A stretch of DNA of 64,000 bases from an uncultured Saprospiraceae bacterium. GTDB lineage: Bacteria > Bacteroidota > Bacteroidia > Chitinophagales > Saprospiraceae. Where the stretch lies: assembly GCA_937959275.1 (NCBI GenBank), contig CALGLU010000042.1, positions 1 to 64,000 of the forward strand. Direction: 5' to 3'. The translations under genes were made by a program, and so were the position numbers. Below, piece after piece: positions 53,074 to 62,800 of this stretch; position 1 is the first letter of the stretch; each line of letters starts with the position of its first letter. The notes beneath the pieces are model-generated. The model worked only from the letters and a program-made list of their open reading frames with translations. It was not told where the DNA came from and did no database searches.

Positions 53074-54183
53074 TCATACCTCTTGTGGATAGAACTTTTC
53101 TTTCTTCTGAGCATTTACGTTACTAAAGTATTTAAATGCAAAAGGGAAAACAGAAATACTTAAAAAAATAAGGCCTGCAATTAATAATACAATTGGGTTC
53201 ACAAAAAAGCTCCCTGATGCACATATCGTCATAATTATAAGGGTAGAACACGGCAACGAAAATGCTAAAATATTCACTGCCAGATCCAAATTAAAGATCT
53301 TAGGAGATTGATTTTCATTCAGTTTATTTACTGCAGACATATGAGCAAATGGCCAAAAGCTACAAGAACTTTGAGGGAAAACAACAATTAAGATCAACGT
53401 CGCAACAGAAATACCAGCAGGAAGCAAACTGATTAAGAGTGCACTCATTAAAAAAGCAAATCCAGATCTCCAAAATAAGATCTGCAGAATCATAAAGACA
53501 TCCTTCTTGCCAACCTTGACTACCATTCCTATAAACAATAAGACTAATGGTGTCATCATTGAGCTGAGTCTTTGGATCGCATCTTGACCATAAGCAGGCA
53601 GTGACATAAAATTAATACCAAAACACAACAACACGATGGCAACAACAATGACAATATTTATCGGTTCACTGATCAATGCCAATAAAAGTGACTTATATTT
53701 TCCAGAAGTATTTTCTGATTCATTTTTCTTTGTTATGCGATAATACCATGTCATTGCGATTAGGTATAAAATAATTAATCCAAATATTTTATTCCCTGTA
53801 TCTGCTAACGCGGCTAAAGCCAAACTTTCCTCTCCTAAATATTCAATAATAAATGGAAAACATGATAATCCTGGCGCAAATGATGGAATCAATAATAAAA
53901 GCGTCCTGTGCTTAGCCGTTGTAGGATCTGAGCTAGAAATTATGGTAAACAACTTAGCTCCTCCAAACATTAAAAAATTAGACACTAAAGCAATGACAGG
54001 AAGAAAAAGTAATTGTGGAGAGATATCAATTTTCAATAAAGCAATAAAGATAGTAGCTGGTAAGGCTACGCTTAAAATAATTGCCTTTACACCAGATAAT
54101 TGCTCTTTAGAGGTTATTTTTTTCTTCAATAAAACACCTAATACAATCAACACTAAAAATGAAATAGTCTTATGAAACCCCAC
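53074..54183 (-). CDS. AEC (auxin efflux carrier) family permease
   Basis: A 369-residue membrane protein with about ten helices in two repeats. The first helix region (FLVLIVLGVLLKKKITSKEQLSGVKAIILSVALPATIF) and the later PQSSCSFWPFAHMSAVNKL region fit the AEC/BASS-like fold of membrane transport proteins that export or import organic acids. The substrate is unknown. It lies just downstream of the terminator of the SusCD/aminotransferase operon, so it probably has its own promoter. Confidence 0.72.
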   Translation of the reverse strand: MGFHKTISFLVLIVLGVLLKKKITSKEQLSGVKAIILSVALPATIFIALLKIDISPQLLFLPVIALVSNFLMFGGAKLFTIISSSDPTTAKHRTLLLLIPSFAPGLSCFPFIIEYLGEESLALAALADTGNKIFGLIILYLIAMTWYYRITKKNESENTSGKYKSLLLALISEPINIVIVVAIVLLCFGINFMSLPAYGQDAIQRLSSMMTPLVLLFIGMVVKVGKKDVFMILQILFWRSGFAFLMSALLISLLPAGISVATLILIVVFPQSSCSFWPFAHMSAVNKLNENQSPKIFNLDLAVNILAFSLPCSTLIIMTICASGSFFVNPIVLLIAGLIFLSISVFPFAFKYFSNVNAQKKEKFYPQEV

Positions 54184-54211
54184 TCGCTGAAATCTTTAAA
54201 ACATAAAAAAA

Positions 54212-54264
54212 AAGCAAGCAACCTCTATGACTAAGGTACTCGAATCCTAAAAAGGTTGCTGCTT
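54212..54264 (-). terminator. Terminator of the second SusCD operon
   Basis: On the minus strand AAGCAGCAACCT (54264-54253) pairs with AGGTTGCTTGCTT (54224-54212) with one bulge around a 28-base loop, followed by a run of eight or more T. It comes after the aminotransferase gene and element E3, so E3 would be in the 3' untranslated part of that transcript, in antisense orientation. Confidence 0.75.
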
Positions 54265-54282
54265 CAAATTAACAAACTAATA

Positions 54283-54441
54283 TTACCCATCGGATTTGGA
54301 TTTGACCTGTTTAGAACGAGGCTATTTTTTTAAGATCAAGGCACAAACGTAGAAATAGTGGTGCTACTACGAGGCTTTGTAACGAAGAGATTGAAAAAAT
54401 AGGCAGTAGTAAATGGGTCAAATTTAAGTGCGTTGGGTTTA
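54283..54441 (+). repeat. Dispersed intergenic element E3
   Basis: A 159-base copy whose terminal arms (about 54284-54315 and 54410-54441) pair over about 32 bases with a handful of mismatches. Core words CAAGGCACAAACGTAGAAATAG-like and TTTGTAACGAAGAGATTG match E2 almost exactly, while E1 has the same core but different arms. Confidence 0.72.
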
Positions 54442-54442
54442 C

Positions 54443-55615
54443 CTAAGCTAAGACATTTTTAATTCCATCGATAAAGAGTTTCATCTCACTCATTGTACCC
54501 ATACTAACACGACAATATCCTTGACCAAATACTTCAAACGACCTTACGCCAATACCCAAGTCAAACATTTGTGATAAAAATTCTTTACCATTCATTTCGA
54601 TTGGAAATAATATAAAACTGGTTTGACTAGGTAAATAAGAATAGCCCATGCTCTTTAATTCTGCCATGACATAATCACGACTCTCTTTATTTAACTTGGC
54701 TGATTTTTTGATAAAATCAGTATCCTTGATACTTGCCATTGCTCCATTTAATGATGTAATATTCATACCCATATTACCTCTATAATTTTTTGAAATTAGA
54801 GCTAGCGTTTCCGGCAATGCTACGATATAACCAATTCTTAATCCTGCCATACCGTGAACCTTTGAAAAGGTACGGGACACAATTATATTTTTCCCTTTGC
54901 TGATCAAGTCTACCATACTTAGTTTATCAGGTCCGTCTTCCATGAATTCCAAATAGGCCTCATCCATAAATATTAATTTCTTTTCAGAGACACTCTCGCA
55001 GAATGAATACAAATCTTTTGAAGGGGTGATTGTCCCTGTTGGGTTATTTGGATTACAGATATACACTAATTTTGTGTTGGCATCTATTGCGGATTCCATC
55101 GCAGGTAGATCATGAGCCCATTCGCTCGTCAATGGCACTGCTTTCCAATCAGCTTTCATTGACATAGCTGTCTTTATCAAAGACATATAGGCAGGATCAG
55201 CAGAAACAATATTTCCACCTTTCATATAAAGAGAAACGGCTGTCTTTTCCAAAAGATCTGATGATCCAGGACCCAACATGATGTATTCTTTTGGTACACC
55301 TTCTTTTTCAGCAATGAGATCAATTAACTCAGCCGCCTTACCATGTCCATAACGATTGCCCATAGAAACACTGTCCATAATAGACAACCGTGCCTTATCT
55401 GATGGACCATGAGGATTTTCATTAGCAAGCAATCGAGCTTTTAGTGCATATAAATCAACCTTCTTTGGCGTTTGTAATTCCCATTCTACAAAATTAGGCG
55501 TTGCTTTATTTAGAATACTAGGAGATTCAGCAATTGCCTTTTGGGCTCCCAGTGCCAATCCTGTTGTAGCTAAGGTTGTTGTTCTTAACCAATGTCTTCG
55601 ATTTAATGTCGTCAT
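54443..55615 (-). CDS. Tat-exported PLP-dependent aminotransferase (HisC-like)
   Basis: A 390-residue fold-type I aminotransferase of the histidinol-phosphate aminotransferase group. The N-terminus carries a twin-arginine signal (NRRHWLRTTTLATTGLALG, Arg6-Arg7), so it should be exported folded with its cofactor. Catalytic features are present: NPNNPTGT, DEAYLEF, the PLP lysine in SRTFSKVHGMAGLR, and a C-terminal CRVSMGT arginine. Cytoplasmic HisC has no such signal; an exported aminotransferase is unusual. It is the last gene of the SusC-SusD-lipoprotein unit, which suggests that the imported ligand is an amine or amino acid derivative. Confidence 0.82.
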   Translation of the reverse strand: MTTLNRRHWLRTTTLATTGLALGAQKAIAESPSILNKATPNFVEWELQTPKKVDLYALKARLLANENPHGPSDKARLSIMDSVSMGNRYGHGKAAELIDLIAEKEGVPKEYIMLGPGSSDLLEKTAVSLYMKGGNIVSADPAYMSLIKTAMSMKADWKAVPLTSEWAHDLPAMESAIDANTKLVYICNPNNPTGTITPSKDLYSFCESVSEKKLIFMDEAYLEFMEDGPDKLSMVDLISKGKNIIVSRTFSKVHGMAGLRIGYIVALPETLALISKNYRGNMGMNITSLNGAMASIKDTDFIKKSAKLNKESRDYVMAELKSMGYSYLPSQTSFILFPIEMNGKEFLSQMFDLGIGVRSFEVFGQGYCRVSMGTMSEMKLFIDGIKNVLA

Positions 55616-55630
55616 AATTATTAGTTTGTA

Positions 55631-56029
55631 TTAAATATTTTTATAAATTCTGAATGCAACTCCATTGTGTTCTCCCGTCCACTCTAACCTACTCACAGAG
55701 CCAACCTCACTCCATGCTTTTGTAAATACGGCTACACCTTCACTATTCGTTGTCACCTGATCTAAGACTGTGTCCTCATCAGTATAGACTGTTAAAGACA
55801 AGCCACTTACTGCGGTCGATGTTATTCCAACGGCGTTATCTAAAATTCCAGATTTGTCCAATTCATATACTGTTGCTGTAACGGTCAACATTTCCGCACT
55901 AGAATCAGGTCCGTCAAATTCTATCAAGACAGGAGACTCTACAATATCAAAGGCAAGATCAGAGCTAGTACAACTCACTAAAGCCAACAGTGCGGTTAAA
56001 AGGAAAAGACTTATATAATTGATTTTCAT
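55631..56029 (-). CDS. Small hypothetical lipoprotein
   Basis: About 132 residues with a lipoprotein signal peptide ending in LVSC (MKINYISLFLLTALLALVSC). The mature part is rich in beta-strand patterns (EMLTVTATVYELDKSG, GLSLTVYTDEDTVL) and looks like a single immunoglobulin-like domain. I do not recognise a family. I place the start at 56029; an in-frame ATG three codons earlier (56038) is possible. It lies between SusD and the aminotransferase in one operon. Confidence 0.65.
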   Translation of the reverse strand: MKINYISLFLLTALLALVSCTSSDLAFDIVESPVLIEFDGPDSSAEMLTVTATVYELDKSGILDNAVGITSTAVSGLSLTVYTDEDTVLDQVTTNSEGVAVFTKAWSEVGSVSRLEWTGEHNGVAFRIYKNI

Positions 56030-56065
56030 AGTTTGCATAGTTTAATTAAAAAGAAATAACTGTAT

Positions 56066-57559
56066 TTAATCGACCCACCATAAAGGTGTTTGCTTCGTAT
56101 CTGGTCCGCCATTTAATTGAACACCAGTTTCTACATTAATGCCATTCAATGAATATTCTGATTCTGGATACCTCAACCTAGTTGGCATCATGCCATTATT
56201 CTCAAAAATGGCATCGACATTTGGTTCAGATAAAATAGGGAATCCAGTTCTTCTGACTTCTGTCCATGACTCAATGCCTTGACTAAATAGTGCCTTCCAT
56301 TTTTCTGTCATGATGGTTTCTTTATCAGCTGTCATGTCAGCATAATACAATTCGGGCATGCCTAAATCATATTGATCAAATGAAGCCTGTATTGCCAATT
56401 CCATATATTCTTGAGCAGTTAGTCCTGCTGTATAATCGCCATCTAAAGCTGCTTCAGCCATAATAAATTGCAATTCAGAAAATGTCATCAAAAAGACTGG
56501 AGCTGTTTCTTGCGAAAAGAAACTTCCCGGGCGTGATGCCGTATTGATATAAATACTTGCCAATGCTTCTGGTAAACCATTTGGGGCGCCACTGTACTTT
56601 CCAACTGCATCACCTGCAGTAGCTTGTTCAGCATATACTGATAATCGCGTATCTGTCATATTGCCTTCACCATCAGTCATTCTTGAGATCAGTGTCTCGC
56701 TAATTGACCAGTCTTCTCTACCATCCACAACCATGATTTCATGCCAAGCATTATTGTTATTATCATTTAATCTTCCTTCATGATACAATAAGGCGTGATC
56801 ATCATTACTTGTAAATACAGGATAAGCGCTAGGATTAGAAAGTATTTCACTAAATATAGCAGCTGAAGCACCCGGACTTACTTTCGCCTGTCGATTTGCT
56901 AATCTCAGCCGTAATGAATTTGTAAACTTCTGCCATTTCACAATATCTCCTGCAAATAGAATGTCACCAATAATCTCTGATCCATTGACATCAAAACTTT
57001 CAGCTGCTGCTTTTAAATTGGCGAGAATTCCTGCATAAATATCTTCTTGCGAATCATAAACCGGTGCCAGGTTACCTTCAGTAGATCCTTGTAATGCTTG
57101 CGAATATGGTATAGAGCCCCAAGTATCTGTAACAACTGAAAACATGTATTCGCGCATGACTAAGGCTGCTGCATAATAATTTTCATTATAAAATGCACTT
57201 TCTGGATCACTGGTGGCTTCTATTACTTTTTGGAAATTGATGATCGATTCATTAAAGAAACCTTGCCAATTATTATTACGCATAGAGGCATCGGGATTGT
57301 ATGTATCGCCTTCATTGGTATATTGATTTCTAGCAAAGTATTGTACCCAAAGCATACCTCCGTCAAGTCCAAGTCTTTCTAACCTTGTTCTATGTCCGTG
57401 CATTCTATCAATCCCCTCACGCAAGGCATAAGGAAATATAACACTAGGTGGCACTGCAGTTGGTTCGTTTGGGTTTTGGTTGAGTTCTGCCAATTCTTCA
57501 CCACATGAAGCAAATAGGAAGAAGGCAAAAAAGAGAATGAATGTATATTTAGTATTCAT
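56066..57559 (-). CDS. susD: SusD/RagB-family lipoprotein (SusD-like type 2)
   Basis: A 497-residue surface lipoprotein with lipobox FASC (Cys19). It shows the SusD-like_2 pattern: NQNPNEPTAVPPSVIFPYAL at the start, LVMREYMFSVVTDTWGSIPYSQAL in the middle and FSELQFIMAEAALDG, QGIESWTEVRRTGFPIL near the end. It follows the SusC gene by 18 bases and binds the ligand for that transporter. Confidence 0.92.
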   Translation of the reverse strand: MNTKYTFILFFAFFLFASCGEELAELNQNPNEPTAVPPSVIFPYALREGIDRMHGHRTRLERLGLDGGMLWVQYFARNQYTNEGDTYNPDASMRNNNWQGFFNESIINFQKVIEATSDPESAFYNENYYAAALVMREYMFSVVTDTWGSIPYSQALQGSTEGNLAPVYDSQEDIYAGILANLKAAAESFDVNGSEIIGDILFAGDIVKWQKFTNSLRLRLANRQAKVSPGASAAIFSEILSNPSAYPVFTSNDDHALLYHEGRLNDNNNNAWHEIMVVDGREDWSISETLISRMTDGEGNMTDTRLSVYAEQATAGDAVGKYSGAPNGLPEALASIYINTASRPGSFFSQETAPVFLMTFSELQFIMAEAALDGDYTAGLTAQEYMELAIQASFDQYDLGMPELYYADMTADKETIMTEKWKALFSQGIESWTEVRRTGFPILSEPNVDAIFENNGMMPTRLRYPESEYSLNGINVETGVQLNGGPDTKQTPLWWVD

Positions 57560-57577
57560 AGTAATATCAAGCTTGAA

Positions 57578-60500
57578 TTAAAAAATAAGATTAAGGTTAA
57601 CACCAAGGCTTCTTGCTGAAGGAACTGTTGTGTAATACAAGGCTCCTTGCAAATTTCCACCATAAATATTTAGCTCTGGATCAATCTGAGAATGGGTATT
57701 ATACAACATGGCAACATTACGGCCCACAAAAGACAGTTTGGCTGAACTGATCAAAGGCACAGTTTCCAACATTGACTTTGGCAACATATATGAAATACTG
57801 AACTCTCTTAATTTGATATAACTCGCTTCATAAATTGAACCTTCGTTTACCGATCGTACACTTAGCATTCTGGTCACAGACTTCGTCGGTTGCACCACAT
57901 CATTTGCAACATAAACAGGACTCTCGGCTGATCCAATGTTTTTAGCACCAACACCGATAACACCCTCTTCTCTACCTAATGCCGTGATTGGATAAATTCC
58001 AGTTTGCATTCCAGTAGAACTACTTTCATCAGCAATGTCACCACCCATCTTAAAATCAACGAGTCTACTAATTGTAAATCCCTTGTATGTAATGGAATTT
58101 GAAATCCCACCAATCCAATCTGGTGTTACATTTCCGATGATCTGCAAAGCATCTTGCTTTTGAGGAATACCATCTTGATAAACAATTTGTCCAGCTAATT
58201 CGCCGTCGGGAACACGTTCATAAGCACTGCCATATAAAGTACCATATGGTTGTCCGACTCTCGCTTCTAAACTGAGTCCACGCCTAGCCGTCAAAACAAT
58301 TGTTTCTAGTTCAGTCCCATTTTCATCAGTAAACAGTTCTTCTACCTTATTACTGTTTTTCGCATAGTTTAAAGTCACATTCCACTGAAGTGGATTTTGT
58401 TTAGGGAGCATGTCAACATATAACATTGCTTCCACACCTTTATTGACAATCTTTCCTGCATTGATCACTTTGCTATCATAACCAGTTGCTTTTGATACTG
58501 AAATATTGATAATTTGATCAGTGGTTGTCTGATTATAATAAGACAAATCCAATCCAACTCTTCCATTTAAAAACCTTAGATCAACACCTGCTTCAGTTCC
58601 CGTAGTTATCTCTGGTCTAAGTCCGTTATTAGCAATGACTTGATTTTCTGAAAAGGTTGGGGTTGAGGGATTCCAAGGATCTTGCGGTACAAAAACCTGC
58701 GTTAATCTATATGGATCTGTGTCATTACCTACCTGTGCCCAACTCGCTCTTAGCTTAGCAAAGCTGAGTGCGGAATTATTCATATCTAGTAGTTCTGATA
58801 GAATAATACTCGTAGACACCGATGGATAAAAATAAGAATTACTTTCTGCTGGCAAGGTACTAGACCAATCATTTCGGCCTGTCACGTCAACATATAAGAA
58901 ATTTTTATAGCCAAAGCTTGCAGCAGCATAGAGGCTATTGACTTCTTTTTCTTCGATACGACTTCGATTTGTATTTGTGGTTGCATTGTTAGCAACATTG
59001 TACAAGCCATTGATGGTGACATCATTCACACCAATATAGTTTCGCTTGAAATAATTCGTCCGATTTGTACCCCCAGCTTGTATGTTTACTGAAAAGTCTT
59101 CAGTGAAATAATTATTGTAGGTTAGTAAGAAATCTGAATTCGTTTCTTGTCTTCTGAGCACGTCTTCATAAAAAGATTGCGTTCGCTCATTAAAACTTTT
59201 GATGCGCTCATTTCTTGTAATTGCAATTCTGGTATCTGTCCATAAATCAGTACCCGTTCTAAGCATAAGACTTAATTGATCATTGATGCTATAAGTCAAA
59301 GAAACATTCCCTAATATTCTATCCTTATTATTCGAAGATGTCAAATTGGTTTGTTCGTAAAACCGATTGGATGCAAACGAATGTTGCCAGTTTGCATATG
59401 GGTAATCATCACCTTCTCTGGTAATGTGAACATCCATAAAATCTTGGTATTCTTTTAACAGTCCCCAATCATCATGTCGGTGGTGCCACGTCTGCAATTC
59501 CCACAAGACAGGCTGCTGCCTATTGTTAGAACCTGACTTGATGTATTCTGAACTCACTTTTACTTTTAGTTTATCTGTTAAGTCATGATTGACATTCAGT
59601 CTAAAATTATCTTTGTAATAGTCATTATTATACATTAGACCCTCCTGGTTTGTCTTGCCAAAAGAGAACCTAAAAAAGCCTTTGTCGTATCTACTGGACA
59701 CTGCTATGTTGTGATTGATCGAAGAGCCAGACTGCCAGAAATTAGACCAACTGTCAGGAACAGGTACAAGAGGAGCCACTTCCTCTCCAGACCACCAGTG
59801 TCTAACGAGTCGTCCGTCCATAGTCGCGCCCCAACTTTCGTCTACTCCAGCTGTACCATTTAAGGCTGCGTCTGGGTAAGCCTCTCTAAATTGTTGTATG
59901 GCAAGATCATCTGTGACACCGCCATTTCTACCATCTGCATACCATGTCACACCGCCATTTCCACCTCCATAAATATCTTGAAATTCAGGGGTTACAAATG
60001 GACTTTCAGTTGTCGCATTAATATTGTAATCAACAGTGAATCCGCCATCAGTGCCGCTACCATCTTTTGTTGTCACAAGGATAACACCATTGGCAGCTCT
60101 TGAGCCATAAAGTGCAGCAGCATTAGCCCCTTTCAAGACCGTCATACTAGCGATATTGTCAGGACTAATTTCAGAGATACCACCTCCATATACATTGTTA
60201 TCTGTCGCACCATCTATTGGGGAAGCAAAATCACCTTCCATAGGCACACCATCTATCACATAAAGTGGTTGGTTATTACTGAGTATCGAACTATTTCCAC
60301 GAATGGTCACTTGTGAGCCACCACCTGGTGTACCAGCACTCGTCACTTGTATACCGGCTATTCTACCTGATAAACTATTGACAACATTAGATGATCGCGC
60401 TTCTTTTAATTGCTCTGAATCTACTTCTTGGACGGCATAGCCTAAGGCTTTCTTTTCTCTTTTGATGCCTAGTGATGTAACGACAACTTCATCTAATAAA

Positions 60501-60799
60501 AAATCACTTGTTGTCAGATTAATATCAATAATTGTCTGGTTGCCAATTTGGATTTCTCTGCTTGCATATCCTGTGTAGGAAAAAACAAGTTCTTCAGCAC
60601 CTTCAGGTACATCTAGACTAAATTTGCCATCTAAATCTGTGACTGTCCCAATGCTAGTACCTTTAACTAAAACGGATGCGCCGATCAAAGGATCTCCATC
60701 ACCACTAATGACACCGGAAATCTGTGCAATGAGACTTGTGGATGGAAATATTCCAAGGATAAAGAATATCAAGTAAAAATAGTAGTGTGTTTTCTTCAT
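57578..60799 (-). CDS. susC: SusC/RagA-family TonB-linked outer membrane protein
   Basis: A 1073-residue TonB-dependent transporter. After a signal peptide come the CarboxypepD_reg-like domain (ISGVISGDGDPLIGASVLVKG), the plug (LKEARSSNVVNSLSGRIAGIQV, SMTVLKGANAAALYGSRAANG) and the barrel, ending LGVNLNLIF. It is the first gene of an operon with SusD, a small lipoprotein and a Tat aminotransferase, and faces the helical-repeat gene at 61186 across a 386-base gap. Confidence 0.93.
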   Translation of the reverse strand: MKKTHYYFYLIFFILGIFPSTSLIAQISGVISGDGDPLIGASVLVKGTSIGTVTDLDGKFSLDVPEGAEELVFSYTGYASREIQIGNQTIIDINLTTSDFLLDEVVVTSLGIKREKKALGYAVQEVDSEQLKEARSSNVVNSLSGRIAGIQVTSAGTPGGGSQVTIRGNSSILSNNQPLYVIDGVPMEGDFASPIDGATDNNVYGGGISEISPDNIASMTVLKGANAAALYGSRAANGVILVTTKDGSGTDGGFTVDYNINATTESPFVTPEFQDIYGGGNGGVTWYADGRNGGVTDDLAIQQFREAYPDAALNGTAGVDESWGATMDGRLVRHWWSGEEVAPLVPVPDSWSNFWQSGSSINHNIAVSSRYDKGFFRFSFGKTNQEGLMYNNDYYKDNFRLNVNHDLTDKLKVKVSSEYIKSGSNNRQQPVLWELQTWHHRHDDWGLLKEYQDFMDVHITREGDDYPYANWQHSFASNRFYEQTNLTSSNNKDRILGNVSLTYSINDQLSLMLRTGTDLWTDTRIAITRNERIKSFNERTQSFYEDVLRRQETNSDFLLTYNNYFTEDFSVNIQAGGTNRTNYFKRNYIGVNDVTINGLYNVANNATTNTNRSRIEEKEVNSLYAAASFGYKNFLYVDVTGRNDWSSTLPAESNSYFYPSVSTSIILSELLDMNNSALSFAKLRASWAQVGNDTDPYRLTQVFVPQDPWNPSTPTFSENQVIANNGLRPEITTGTEAGVDLRFLNGRVGLDLSYYNQTTTDQIINISVSKATGYDSKVINAGKIVNKGVEAMLYVDMLPKQNPLQWNVTLNYAKNSNKVEELFTDENGTELETIVLTARRGLSLEARVGQPYGTLYGSAYERVPDGELAGQIVYQDGIPQKQDALQIIGNVTPDWIGGISNSITYKGFTISRLVDFKMGGDIADESSSTGMQTGIYPITALGREEGVIGVGAKNIGSAESPVYVANDVVQPTKSVTRMLSVRSVNEGSIYEASYIKLREFSISYMLPKSMLETVPLISSAKLSFVGRNVAMLYNTHSQIDPELNIYGGNLQGALYYTTVPSARSLGVNLNLIF

Positions 60800-61185
60800 T
60801 GCAAATAGTATTAATTAATGAATAATCATATAAGCTTAGGCAAAGCAATGCTAGGTCATACGGATGTATGAAGCATAATTAATTTATACAGTGCTAGAAC
60901 ACCGTCTTTTTAAAATACTTAGCTTATATTTAAGTAGTGTAGATATCTACTGCGACACAACAACTTCTTCAATTCGATTTCGTAAACATGAAACAATGTA
61001 GCACTGAATGCTACGTCAACCAAGTAAAGATTTTCATTTTTTGTATTCGCCAATATACTTGAAGGCTTTTCAGAAAAACGGCGTATTTAAAATAATAAAT
61101 TCCATTGCTTGATTATTATAAAATATAATATTGCATATGACTACAAATTCAACATTACTACTTATAACTCTTAAAATAATTTGTA
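60800..61185. other. Divergent promoter region
   Basis: 386 gene-free bases between the SusC gene and the divergent gene at 61186. TCATACGGATGTATGA (60856-60871) is a perfect 6-bp-arm palindrome located 57-72 bases upstream of the SusC start and is a good operator candidate. The rest is AT-rich with no other clear signal. Confidence 0.5.
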
Positions 61186-62688
61186 GTGTCAAGTAACCGA
61201 AGAGACATGCTTTTTGATCTAGTTAAATCCTTAAGTAAAGCCGAAAAGCGACACTTTAAGATCTATGCAAAGAGCATCAACCAAGATGGCATCGTCTTAT
61301 TTTTAGATCTATTCAATTACATGGATAAGCAAGATCATTTTGATACACTATTAATCTTAAGAGATCTACCAACGATTAATGAAAGTCAATTATCCAACGT
61401 TAAAAGATCCTTGTATAACCACATTTTATCAAGCCTCTCTCTTCTCTATGATTTAAAAAAACCCTCTTTAAAAATCAGGTCATTTATGAATTACACAGAG
61501 CTCCTCTATGCTAGAGGACTATATCTGCAATCGCTAAAAATATTATTGCGCGCAAAAAAGATAGCGCTAAAAAGCCATGAAGATGAATTACATCTTGACA
61601 TCATCAATCAAGAACAAAAAATACAATCAAGACATATCACTAGAAGTACAACAACAAAAATGGAAGAACTCATCCATGCCGCTAATGATAAATTAAATAT
61701 TAAGGTAAATATCTCTGCCTTATCAAACTTAAAACTTTATTTACAACGACAGTTCATTAACCATGGACCAGAACTATCCTGTACACTCATAGCGAATATT
61801 GAATCAGACTTTGAATCAAAAATGCTTGGATTTGAAGTGCAAACATTAAGCTTATTTGAGCAGATTTATTATTACCAATGTTACTATTGGATGTTTTATT
61901 TAAAACAGGATTTTGAACAATGTTATCATTTTGCACAAAAATGTGACTCTCTCTTTAATCAACATCCATCCATGATGGAAAAAGACTTTGATCTGTTTTT
62001 AATCTGTAGACATCATCTCTTAAATATGTTGTTCTTCACAAAGCGAGTTGATAGTCTAAACAAATACTGCAATTCATTTAAGCCTTACGCAGAGGACAAA
62101 TCATTAAACCTAAACTCATTTTTACTCGCCAATTTATTTCATTTATTAGTCAATTGTGACAACCAATTATCAAAACAGAATAGTCATAAAACGAATAAGC
62201 TAATAAAAGCAATCAAAGATTTTCTAGATCAGTATAGCAATCATTTTGATTCGTATAAAATTAAAATTCTACACTATAAAGCAGCATGTCTATACATCAT
62301 CAACAACCATTATAATCCTGCAATAGATCATTTAAATGAAATCATTAATTCAAAGAATCCATTACGACAGGAAATTGTGAGCTATACAAGAATATTATTG
62401 ATAATCTGTTACATAGAGATACAAAATGATGAGCTGGCAATGCATTTCACAACTCAGACTAAACGATACATTAAGCTATCAAATCAATCCAATGAGCAAA
62501 TGAGAACCGCAATTAACTTCTTTCTCAAGCTTTTGCGCTCCAACCTATTGGACCGGCCAATGCTCTATAAAGACTTCCTAAATGATCTCGAAAAAAATCA
62601 CGCTTGTGGCACACAAAAGCGAGCTATTATTTTTATCGATTTCAAAAGATGGGTGAATTCAAAAGTAAAAAGTCAAGCGTTGTCATGA
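61186..62688 (+). CDS. All-helical conserved protein (SLSKAEKR family)
   Basis: A 500-residue cytoplasmic protein without signal or membrane segments. The start LFDLVKSLSKAEKRHFKIYA and the following NVKRSLYNHILSSLSLL are hallmarks of a Bacteroidota family of long helical-repeat proteins that I know only as conserved hypothetical. The whole chain is helical, probably TPR-like. It starts with GTG at 61186; an ATG at 61207 (MLFDLV) is an equally good start. It is divergent from the second SusCD operon, a place where regulators often sit, but no DNA-binding motif is visible. Confidence 0.65.
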   Translation: MSSNRRDMLFDLVKSLSKAEKRHFKIYAKSINQDGIVLFLDLFNYMDKQDHFDTLLILRDLPTINESQLSNVKRSLYNHILSSLSLLYDLKKPSLKIRSFMNYTELLYARGLYLQSLKILLRAKKIALKSHEDELHLDIINQEQKIQSRHITRSTTTKMEELIHAANDKLNIKVNISALSNLKLYLQRQFINHGPELSCTLIANIESDFESKMLGFEVQTLSLFEQIYYYQCYYWMFYLKQDFEQCYHFAQKCDSLFNQHPSMMEKDFDLFLICRHHLLNMLFFTKRVDSLNKYCNSFKPYAEDKSLNLNSFLLANLFHLLVNCDNQLSKQNSHKTNKLIKAIKDFLDQYSNHFDSYKIKILHYKAACLYIINNHYNPAIDHLNEIINSKNPLRQEIVSYTRILLIICYIEIQNDELAMHFTTQTKRYIKLSNQSNEQMRTAINFFLKLLRSNLLDRPMLYKDFLNDLEKNHACGTQKRAIIFIDFKRWVNSKVKSQALS

Positions 62689-62800
62689 ATCAAGTAAGCA
62701 ACAATTGTACACTCACATTGTGATTTAATGGATCTCATAATCAATTAGAATAATAGTATCTTAACTGTTCAGTCATTTTACGTTATATAATATTCAACAC

